From Mactromeris polynyma (Eukaryota > Mollusca > Bivalvia > Venerida > Mactridae): a DNA stretch of 64,000 nucleotides. The first letter of the stretch is position 1, and each line of letters begins with the position of its first letter. The DNA lies in contig JASFXZ010000020.1 of NCBI GenBank assembly GCA_032209605.1, forward strand, positions 2,983,501 to 3,047,500. The letters are read 5' to 3'. The position numbers and the translations under genes are program-made. Of this stretch, positions 50,546 to 61,100 are shown piece by piece. The notes below the pieces were generated by a model. It saw only the letters and a list, made by a program, of their open reading frames with translations. It ran no database searches and was not told the DNA's origin.

Positions 50546-51744
50546 GGATCCGTAAGCGTCCGATTAGCCTATATCGGCAAATTGGCACTTTCAGCCAATA
50601 TCACCTAAGTGCTTGCATCTTGCAAGCATCTCAGCAAAACATTATAACAATGGCCGATGAAAAAATGTCACAGCCAAAAATTAACTCTTGGGACCCCCAC
50701 AAAATTTATCAGGGACTCCCAAATTTGCAATGAGGGAGTCCAATGACCCCCATTTGAAAAATCCGAGGGAAAACCCTATAATATTTAATAGCGCTTATGA
50801 TTTATTCAACATTTAGAACCTCATATTTTTTACGTTTTTCCGACACTGGTACGGTATTTTTATTGTTTTCCCGTAGGAGTATACAGAAATTATTCAGCAT
50901 CTTCAAGCAACTATTATATGAACAAATGTGACAACATACTATATCTGACTCCACATAATACATAGGTAATCAAACTAATTCTGACTTTGGTATTCCTCCC
51001 ACCAGATAATTGCGATAAGTAAAACGCCTCCATATTTCCAAGAACTAATTCTATTTCCAAATCAAGATTAGGCCTCAAAAATAATATCTACTTCTGGTTA
51101 CAGGCTGAAAGAAATGTGGGTTGGTAAGGTGGAATTTTGTTCTTTAATTTTTTCAGGGTTTTTTCAGCTGTTTTTATAGCCGTTAAAATTAAGCTAGATT
51201 CCCAATGCCAAAAAGTATTTATTTTTCCCAATTTGAATATAAAAATCTTAAGATTTATTTTTCAATTAAGCCAAAACTTGACAAAGAAGCTTTTTTTCTC
51301 ACATGCAGTTTATATAAATAGCAATTGTCACTACATCTTTTACTTTTATTACAAATATTTTGCTGTAATTGCTAGGCATTTTCCAAATTTTTAAGTTTAA
51401 CACTCAAAAATTCCCAATTTGAAGGGTATGAAGAGTCATCTCCCCAAAATAAACATTTTTCGAGTCAGGTAATGATGTATAAGCTAAACTATTAATTATA
51501 TGTCTAATACTCCCAGGGTTACTTCACAATCAATTTTACAAATTTATATCTTATATGTTAAAGTAATTTGTGCAGCTGTCTTTAAAAAACGGACCATAAT
51601 TTTGGATAATTTTTATTCATAATGTTTAGTAAAGCCATAAGAATTTGGATTTGGGGTAAGCAAAACTGGGTCTGTCTAGTAACCAGAAACCAAGTCTGTT
51701 TCTTTAGCCTGATGATTTCGTAGACAAAAACGAAACAAGAATGT

Positions 51745-51900
51745 GGTCTCCCAATAATAATGATAATAATAAAAACTTTATTTATAGAGGTAATACAGTT
51801 AGGTAATTGCCAAATCTTCCCTGTGAGCCTCTTAAAACAAGACAAAACAATGGCATTTACAATATACATAGCAATAAATTACAAAGTTCATCAAGATATC
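51745..51900 (-). mobile_element. probable LINE 3' tail
   Basis: On the minus strand AATTACCTAACTGTATTACC, then TCTATAAATAAAGTTTTTAT and an ATT-repeat tail; this is the typical end of a truncated LINE. No coding part remains. Confidence 0.35.
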
Positions 51901-52265
51901 ATGAAACAAGTACAATTATATACAAGGAATAAACATAAATGTAGAAGAAAACATGCCATATATTCTTCCTATTTTTGTGCCCACCTTCTCGAGTTTTTTT
52001 ACTGAACTATTGAGTTTTTCAATTAAACGAATAACCTACACCCCCCCCCTTGATTATTCTTCAAGGACATGAGCAACACACATACCGGTATTATATTTGT
52101 CAATATATAATACATTTGGATATGTTTTACACATATTTTGATTTTCCAAACAAATATTACATGTATGTATTAGACTAATATCTAGCATAATATTACACTT
52201 CATACAGGCAGTACCTTTATAGCTTTAATTGCCAGAAAAGTTTGAATTCAGCTTAGAATTGACAT

Positions 52266-52472
52266 CAGGGGTTCCAGGAGATGAATCTTGAGGGTCATTT
52301 TGATCATTTCTGACTCAATTTTACCATTTTATAGCCTTAATTACATGTTGATGATGTGTACACCTATAATTTAAAGAAACATTGACCCTTCAGCCAGAAT
52401 CAATGAGGTCAAAATGTGGCTGTTTGGGAATTTCAGGGGTCAACTCCCAGGTAAAATGGAACCAGGGTAACC
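52266..52472. mobile_element. CAGGGGTTCC-ended MITE, copy 4
   Basis: Left end CAGGGGTTCCAGGAGATG; interior GGTCAAAATGTGGCTGTTTG and TTCAGGGGTCAACTCC are shared with copy 2; right end AAATGGAACCAGGG. Confidence 0.65.
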
Positions 52473-53520
52473 CCGGTGAAATGCAGTCAGACAAATAAAT
52501 GAAATCCAGTCCTAATTCAACTTTCAAGAGTTATCAAACAGAAAATTGATCATTGAATGTCATAACATCTAGTATTTGCAAAGAATGTAAAGAAAATTAA
52601 GCCCCCACCCAAATATTGATTCTAACATGGAATGTGTTGCGTCAATATCTCTTTTATTGCGCTCAAATATTTGTTGAAAGTTAATAAAGTACACTTACTT
52701 AACCCCATTTAAAGTTTTTAACTTGTGATCTACATTGATCGGATGTAATCAACTGTGCACCGTTAGTAGCAATTCTATTAACAAGAGCACAATTTGCCGA
52801 TATAGTATGTCACTATGTGGGCATAACGGTACTTGCTGGTAGTCATGCCACAATTAGTAATTTACTGTGAACATAGATAAGAATCCATATTTAGTCAAAG
52901 AATATCAACAATACATAAATGTTATAAATTTTACTTTAGTTAACAAAGAAGTAAATTATTCTTATTATGCACTTTAATATAACGAAGTATTTAACATTAC
53001 ACACAATACATGTGCTCAGCTTGAAGGAATTTTGGGGAGAAAGTGAAAAAGTTTGTTTCTTTATGTGTATTTATATGCTGACAGACTACAGGGGCGGATC
53101 CAGGAATTGGGTTTGTTGGGGGGGGGGGGGGGGTGGGGCGTTATCTTTTGGTTTTGCTCAAGCCTTTTAAGATATTACATAGAATATATGTATATAAACA
53201 TGACAGGTAATAGTTGATATAAGATAAAGCTACAATAAATCAGAAATTGCTTTTTCGAAAATCTTATAAATAAAGCTCTCTCTGTATGTGTTCATGTTTA
53301 TGCTCCGACATGTATGGTTGAGGAATTATAGGGGGCACGTGATATTCAAGGCACATCAGCACTCATGCTGCAATTTGAATTTAAATCAAACTCACAATGT
53401 TTGAATCAAGAGAAAGGTGCCCCTGACCACAATGCCTCTCACAGAATGACAGAGAGATGAGATCCAGTGTTGAGGAGGATATACTGATAAGCCCAAATTC
53501 TTCCCAATCAAAAAAATAAA

Positions 53521-53860
53521 GACCTGGCCCCGATTTCCCAAACTGCCAAAGCATCTCAATTTGAGCTCAAATATTGTCTCAAGTTGTTGAGATTTTTGAG
53601 ATCTTAGGTCAGACTTAAAATCGGTATCAGGAAACCACAAAAATGAGATTGAGATTTTTCTCAACATCAAATGAGTTTGATCCCAAGAACAAAAGCAGCG
53701 AAGATATCACAGATATTTTTAGAAAGATCTCAATATAAAGAATAAGATTTTTCTAAGAAAATTTTCAACAGATCCAATTTGAGATTTGTCTAAAACTATT
53801 GATTTGAGCAAAATCTCAACTCTGAGCTGAGATTTTTATTTGAGATGTTTCAGAAGATGA
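53521..53860. mobile_element. palindromic MITE (GAGCTGAGATTT family), copy 2
   Basis: Shares TCTCAAGTTGTTGAG and the GAGCTGAGATTTTTATTTGA end with the copy at 30,380; the interior is rich in GAGATT motifs in both orientations. Confidence 0.6.
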
Positions 53861-54134
53861 TGTGGGCAAGTACAAGTCCAAGCATTGTTTACATTAATAC
53901 TTTTATGACATGATTTTACACAAATGATAATCTTCTTTAAAAACTAATGTAATTCAAGGAAATAATGTTATACTTGGGTCTTTGTTGAACTGTGACACAC
54001 TTCACTAATGGGGATGCAAGAATTGACCTGAACAATCACAGAATCAGTGTCTTTTTTAGCGGTGGTTAGCGCCCACAGTAGTACCGTTCAATAACTCGAG
54101 AACCGGAGTCTAGGGGTACGGGGGTCCTGTACTC

Positions 54135-54327
54135 CAGGGGTTCCACTAGGGGCTGAATCTCAAGGGTCATATTGATAAATTTAGACCGGACGTTACTATT
54201 TTATAGCCAAATTACCTATAGTTTAGAGCGAAATTGACCCTTCAGCCAGAATCCTCAGGGTCATACTATGACTTTTGAGGAATTTCGGGGGTCAAAGGGT
54301 CATCTCAATTGTCAAATGGAACGCCTG
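54135..54327. mobile_element. CAGGGGTTCC-ended MITE, copy 5
   Basis: CAGGGGTTCCACTAGGGGC at the left, CAAATGGAACGCCTG at the right, same interior as copy 2 (TCAAGGGTCATATTGA). Confidence 0.7.
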
Positions 54328-54916
54328 CTGTACTCGTAGACACCATATATTAAAATGCTAGGGTGACTTATAAAAACAGATGTACGGATCCATACATGAC
54401 TACCTTTCTGTTATAATTCATAGGTTCAAAATCAAATATATGGATGTTTTTTTTTTCACTTGCCTACTTCTGATTCAATTTCAAACAAACCATGCATACT
54501 GGGAAAATAATTAACACCTATACAGAAGACATTCAAAAGAAAGTTATATCTGAATACTCAATGTCCCATTTTATCTCTCGCCAGAAGACAAATCATTTGT
54601 AAAGCAAATCCGAAGAGAAGCGAACAAAATGCATCGCGAAAACATGTGACATATGCAAATACCTCAAAATTTCTACATGTAAATGTCTAATAAACTATAT
54701 CAACCAGCCGCAGTCTCATAACGGGAAAACATATTCAAAATAATCCCAAAGATCACTTAAATTTATAAAGTGTTCAACAGGTCGTTATTCAATGTTTCAC
54801 TAAACCAGGCGATTTTTTTCAGTACGAATCAACAAAGGATTTCCCCCGGAATTTTGCGCCCTTAAAATCAATCTAAGAATAAAAGTCTATTTTGTGCATG
54901 TCTGTTATGTGGTTAT

Positions 54917-55020
54917 GTGAAAAGTAACGAACCTTTATGGTCAACACAATGCATAAATCTTTTGGCGTCCTTATTTCTATCGAAATCGACACAACATCAA
55001 AACAAACATGGCCGCATCGG
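54917..55020 (-). promoter_or_regulatory. possible promoter or first-exon region
   Basis: Plus-strand AACATGGCCGC resembles the YY1-type element often found at transcription starts. On the minus strand a short ATG frame (MHCVDHK) ends in phase 1 at AAAG then gttcgt. The phase would fit angiomotin exon 2, but the donor is weak. Speculative. Confidence 0.2.
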
Positions 55021-55149
55021 AATGCTTGGAATTTCCCATTTACACACTGACGTCATTTATATCTTCCTGATTATCTCCCTTTTAAAGTCACTGTATTTCC
55101 TGACGAGTTACTCCCCTTACTCCACGATGCTGTAAGCAACACGGGGAGG

Positions 55150-55440
55150 GTTGGCAGGCAGATTTATGAAACACAGCTACCTAATAAATGAAGTGTACCA
55201 GAAAGCCTTATTACATGGAAATCACTGGAACACCAAAGAAAAGAAACTCCGCCTTAGGGGGCTTATCATGCTTTATAAAAGCAAACAAACAACAAAGTTG
55301 TTATCGACTCTGAACATAATTTACAGAACCATCGAGACAGGCCTCTGACAGATCCATCCCAACTCGTATGAAGTCCCATATGCCAGTTTTACCGCCAGAC
55401 AACAGTTCTGCCTTCCCAGGACGATCAGAGACGGTAAGGG
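55150..55440 (+). mobile_element. decayed LINE ORF2 C-terminus
   Basis: Broken frames read LRLRGLIMLYK, then after a stop and frame change SYEVPYASF and FCLPRTIRDG, matching the usual C-terminal (Y/F)xPRTIRDWN motif of jockey/CR1-type LINEs. It is an old pseudogene fragment. Confidence 0.6.
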
Positions 55441-55714
55441 GCCACCAGGGGCCATATTCACAAACATTTTAGGACTGAAACTTAGACTTTAAATTTGCAA
55501 AAATAAAATTTACTGGTCAGCGTTTCGTTTTCATTCCATCTAAATGGGTAAACTTTTGTCTGAATGTTTCTTGTTACACACACTATACATTTGCCAAGTT
55601 TTAATTAAAACATATTCTTAAGTAACAACGTAGGAGAAAAATAAACATTTACCATTTTGAAGCGGTCTAAGTCTGAGATTCTTACTTAAAATATTTGTGA
55701 ATAAGTATGGTGGC
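55441..55714. mobile_element. MITE with GCCACCA...TGGTGGC ends
   Basis: GCCACCAGGGGCCATATTCA and its mirror TGAATAAGTATGGTGGC; the subterminal CAAACATTTTA/TAAAATATTTG and GTCTAAGTCT are inverted too. Similar in style to the element at 17,378. Confidence 0.65.
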
Positions 55715-56059
55715 TTATTACTGCCACCAGTTAGTATGATAGCGTTCGCGAATTGTTTCGTGTTAACCACTTAATTATTACGATAATTATCTAGCTATCT
55801 AGTTAATATTCGTGATACATTTTCGGTAAGATAAATATCATAAAACTAGAAACAGGCTTGAAAGTGCCCAGAACTGCCACCTCTTACCTTTTTTATGATG
55901 TATTACACTAGATTTACATAAACATAAAAGTCGAGTATGCATGGGGACTGCACAACATGTGAACATGAAAAGAGACTTAGCAACACGAAGCCTCGTAGTC
56001 TTGCAACTCATGACATATAATATATGTATAGCTCAGTGTACGAGTTTGGCAAGGTGGTC

Positions 56060-56350
56060 CTCACGAGTTCTCTCCCTTTATCCTTTTTGAGATTACCCCC
56101 CTTTATCCCTTCTGTTTGTATAAAACAGGGGATTGTCATAAGCTCTCTCCCTTTATCCCTTTTGTAGTATATGTATATATAGTACAATACTAATTATACA
56201 TACACTATAGAAGGGATAAAGGGGGATAACTCTAGAAATATAAAGGGAGAGAACTCGTGACAATCCCCAGTTTTATACAAACACTATAGAAGGGATAAAG
56301 GGGGATAACTCTAGAAAGGATAAAGGGAGCTAGAGAACTCGTGACAATCT
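56060..56350. repeat. large imperfect inverted repeat (hairpin)
   Basis: Left arm GTTCTCTCCCTTTATCCTTT ... CCCCTTTATCCCTTCTG mirrors right arm AGAAGGGATAAAGGGGGATA ... AAGGGAGCTAGAGAACTC, with duplicated arm segments. A related single arm lies at 59,446-59,510 in a cyclase intron. Confidence 0.75.
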
Positions 56351-56527
56351 CCAGTGTGATGTTCCACATCTAATTGTGCACGTTTACATATATTCAGCGG
56401 TGTTGTTGGAGCATGAGATCTTACGTTGTTGACATGTATGTATCCCAAGTAAACCCTTAAAAGCTAAAATGTGATAACGTATTTAAACTCCTCTGCCGTT
56501 AACCACCATTCATGATTCTTTCTCGCT

Positions 56528-56683
56528 CTGGATTGCCTGACAATTATGCTACAACTAGTCACCACAGCCTTGTAATGTTCTGGATTGCCTGACAATTATG
56601 CTACAATAAGTCATCACAGCCTTGTAATGCTCTGGATTGCCTGACAATTATGCTACAACTAGTCACCACAGCCTTGTAATGTT
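56528..56683. repeat. 52-bp tandem repeat, 3 copies
   Basis: CTGGATTGCCTGACAATTAT plus GCTACAACTAGTCACCACAG and CCTTGTAATGTT, three times. Confidence 0.95.
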
Positions 56684-57146
56684 CTGTATCTATAATTGTT
56701 ACAATGCCTCATTTGTCTGCTTCTTTCACTGTAACGTTTTCAAACCTGAAATTTCGGATTTCGTTAAACTATTATGAATCGAGAAAAACGGGACATAGTC
56801 ACATGATAGAGTACACGCGATGATTAATACTGATCAGTAGTTAGACTTTGATAAAATACTTATATATACAATACAGCGAGTACTCGTGATCTCATAGTTT
56901 ACATCCGGGTGATTTATACAATTCAAAATAATATGAAATGTTACATGATACACAGACCCGGTTATAGGAGACGTGAACACTGAAACATGATGATATACGA
57001 GTTCATTTCTTGGATTTAAAAGGCGTATTGAAATTAAATGCGTCTTTGGAATTAAAGACATATTGGACCATTGTACAAAGATAAAGGTTTGAATAATTTT
57101 AGTTTATTCTTGATACATATTCATTCAATGTTCGTCTTTTGTGTAG

Positions 57147-57295
57147 GTGATAAAGTGCAAATTGCTCAACCCGGTGGTCAAACTGGTGATGGGTTTGAAT
57201 ATCGTCAACTTGGTGACGATAAGGCTTCCTCACAAACACCTCTTATCGGTTTACACCGGGGAACAGAACCAAATAAGCATCAAATGCTTTCATAA
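57147..57295 (+). CDS. putative terminal exon, unrecognised cytoplasmic tail
   Basis: Acceptor TTGTGTAG is followed by an open frame of 48 codons (GDKVQIAQPGGQTGDGFEYR, later SQTPLIGLHRG and ending HQMLS) and TAA. It is polar with no membrane segment, and looks like the C-terminal tail of a receptor or transporter. A partner exon ending in phase 1 was not found; the apparent partner near 55,433 turned out to be a LINE remnant. It lies 0.9 kb before the cyclase start codon on the same strand. Confidence 0.3.
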
Positions 57296-58180
57296 CAACC
57301 GAGTTTGAACATGACACTTCAATAATATTAACGACACTTGAATAATAACCTATTTATCGTGACATGTGTCAAGCGCGGATCCAGAAATTTTCGTCATTTA
57401 TGGACCCCCTCGGGATACTGAATTTTAAAGAGAAAAACCTATTTTTGCCAGAATCTCAGGGGGGGGGGGGGAGTCCGGCATGTGTTTATAAATTGTAAAT
57501 GTGTGTTTCTAACCTAGATAAATGTACCTATATCTAAAGAGTTTATAGTCATCTTTCTGCCTTATCCATGCATCCATGGACTATCATCTATGCGAAATAG
57601 ATAGCCAGGTCATTTCACTACAGATATTATGAACTGACTGGTGCATAACAATTTTAATTACAATGAAACTAGATATACTATTTTGACAGGGTAAATGTCA
57701 AACATGTTTTAAAAAGATGAACTGCTTATCACCGTAAATCCGTTTAAATAACTAATACTCGAAGTGACTAAAATATGCCAACACGGACTGCTTAGTAATG
57801 CAATAGGTATCGTTTAATAATTACAGACTTATATAACTTGTATATAGGACGGCACTGTCAATGAGTAACATTGCTGTGAATATCAAATTGCTGACGGTAA
57901 AGCATCTTGGCATATGTCAAACTACACCTTTAAGTTACAAGAGAGCGTACAGTGTATTCATCCGCGGATTTACTGCTTATTATTGATTTGGAACTGCTTT
58001 TCGTAATGTCTGAGATTTTTGTGCATGCTTTTTACAACAAAGATATGTTGACCTAATGTAAGTGGTACCTTTCTAGTACTTTGATTTAAGACGGCGATTG
58101 GCTAAATGCTATAGTGTATTCAAAGTGCCATTGGATTGATGTTCTTACCTTTGATTTATAATTATAATTCCAGATCCAGT

Positions 58181-61100
58181 ATGCTGTCATACGTGTTTGC
58201 CATTTTGTTATGTGTGTGCGTCGTGCACGGTGGCAGTGGTACAACACAAAATATTGAAACAATTTTTCTTGGTCGATGCTTTGAGTACCAGGAGCTTCCC
58301 ATAGGACGACTAACTAACATCACGTAAGTGCGCACGGAGTTGCAATTTTTCAAATCAAAATGGTTATTGTACACCATCAAAACTGTTCAAGTGACCTGAA
58401 GAGTTCAGCTAGTTGTTCAACATTTTAGTTATTTTCGGTACTGCAAATTCTAACTTCCCATAGGGCGACTAACTAACATCACGTAAGTTAGTGCAGAGTT
58501 AATTTTTAGTGGCGTTCAAGTTATTTAATCTGTCTGATTGTTGCCTTTAGTAGATCACAAGGTGTGTCATTGACACTGAACATATTAAAACAGAATTTCC
58601 ACTAATGCATAACTATAATTCGACAGTTGGAATAGCCAACACTACAGGAGGGAGTGACAACAAACTGGTAATTGTTCTTAGTATCGTTAATGTTGTTACT
58701 GTTTTACCTGCGCGGGCCATTTGATAAAATACCTACAATACTGACATTCGGTTGTCGAAACATGAAAATGATGGACCAGTATAATGCTACATGTGATATT
58801 ACTGGTGCAGGTTTTTGGATGTCTGACAGAACCTATCAATAACAAATAATGATGTAAGATGAGAATTTATCACAGAATATGCGGGGTGCCCGTTACAAAG
58901 GACGAAATATGCCCCCCCTCCTTCCTTGAGCTGCCTTTCATCACTTGGGTATATCAATTCGACATGGTTGTTTTACAACAGCTTAACTGTTCAATTGGCC
59001 TAAAACTAACAATTTCTATTGACAACATTTTCTTTATTTTCGATATTGAGCAAAGCCTAAGACATGTAATCGCAGACACTGTAAATGTTTGGGTTACCTT
59101 TAGTATAACGTATGTTATTTAATATAACGAACACAGAATATTTATAATTTTTCCTGATACCCAGCCGAGAGAATTGCACACAACTCTGGTTGTTGTTCAA
59201 GAGTTCCTGGGCATTCAAAGACCCACAAAGAATAACACACAATGACTACGCAGCTTTCTTGACGGTGGCGAAAATACAAACTTACCCTGAAAACAAGGTA
59301 TTCATCGAGTAAAAACAATCTTATACTTATTTCAATTCGTCACAAATCATGAATAAGAGGCGTTACACTGACTTATGAGGAGTTTCATTCAATGTAGATT
59401 CTAATTGTTGCTTGGATAGTACCCGTTGAAACCACAGGATATTGTCACGAGTTCTCTCCCTTTGTCCATTTTTAGTATACTAGTATGTATATATAGTACA
59501 AGGTGTCGAACGCTTTTCACATGGCTGAAATCATCACACTTCATTTGAAAGATAACTTATGCATGCTTCGAACTCAGGTCAGGTATGAAAAGCGTGCTAA
59601 TGTAAGGCAGGCGACGATTGCGTGTGGAAGAAAAAATATCCAGTAACAAAAGGATCAATTAATATGGTATCTGATCGCCGTAAACTGATATGCACATGTA
59701 CTACCACTATGGCGCTAATTATACTTTTCGATCTCGCAGACTTTGTTATGGTCGGGAACATTTGACATCGCTCATGAATATTCAAACCGTGGCCGTCGAT
59801 ATATCACACTAGAAGACTCACTGGTTGGTTACCTGGTCAATGGTCTCACGTGGTGTGGTAAGGTGTGTGTCAACTGCGATGGAATAAATTACAAGGCATG
59901 TCCTGATTGGACAACTTTGCCACAAGAAGCTGGTGAAGCATTCTGGGGCGGACTGTCAGACACGGTAAGTTGAAAGTCATTGTTTTAATGACCTAACATA
60001 TCACATTCAATAACCAATCTCGAGAAATTTAACCAAAAGTTAAGAAATTCCAGGCCTCCTAGCTTGCTGGTCTCAATGAAAATAAAGGTTTATATAAAGG
60101 TTGAAATGTAGCAAACTAAAGATTTTTAGGGTGATTTCTGTAAAATAAAGATCAGACAAAGGCTAATTTTGACCAGCTAATTTGATGGATCGAAGGGGCC
60201 GAGACGGGCTGGCAGTGCGCCTGCCGCCGTGAGGACGACATGATCCTGGCCGGGCAATCGGAAACAGCCTTCACAAACACTCTAGATAATATATGTACAA
60301 GTAGTATGAAAAGGCTGCAGATTTCACAAGAGAATAGCCAAATGTAAAAGTAATATGCATTGCTCCCAAAAAACGTGACAAACTGAGTGAAACAATCTAT
60401 GAATGGATTGGAAGATGCAAAAATGCAACATTATTGTATTTTGACTCAAATCCATATTGGACGTGTGTTGTAAGTGGTAAACTAACGTTTGGACGACGCA
60501 CTATACCTATAACCAACAATAAACGGACTCGTAATAAAATAGTTAGATAATCTGTCGCGTATCTGTCACATGATCTTGGACATGTGCACGTTGAAATGGC
60601 CGTCTGACACAAGTATCGCGTGTGTAATTGGGGGAAAGCAGTAACAATGTTGTTGATACCATGATCATAATGCATGCCAAGTTTTGTGCTGAGCTGATCG
60701 ATAGTTTTAATTTTTAAACATGTAACGTTTGTTTTAATTATGAGAGTATATAGAAGTCATTTTGACGATACATGCATTAAAACAAGTTCTGCTCAAATTT
60801 AAGATAATGTAAAATAACACGGCAGTGTAGATTTAACAAATAATTTACTTGTGAACTCATGTTGACCAAATGTCAATAAATCCAAATGATCGACTGGACA
60901 ATTTTCTAGATGTACACATAACTATGCATGTTAATATAGGGAGTGTTTGTGGCAGAATATAGATATATTTAGGAATCTATTTCAACAGTTTGCCCATGCA
61001 GCTAGTGGAGAGGTGAGGGTGGTAGTGACAGGTTCAAATCCACGGAGATCAGCTTATACAAGACAAAGGTATACTTGTATACGATATACTAGTTTATTGA

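Noticed and set aside
52967..53170. ORF ending in a glycine run at 53.1 kb
   Set aside because: The run is a poly-G tract inside a hAT-like element end, not a coding sequence.
55433..57147. Splice from the DNA near 55,433 (gtaagg donor) to the exon at 57,147
   Set aside because: Phase fits, but the upstream frame reads as a decayed LINE C-terminus (FCLPRTIRDG), so the match is coincidental.
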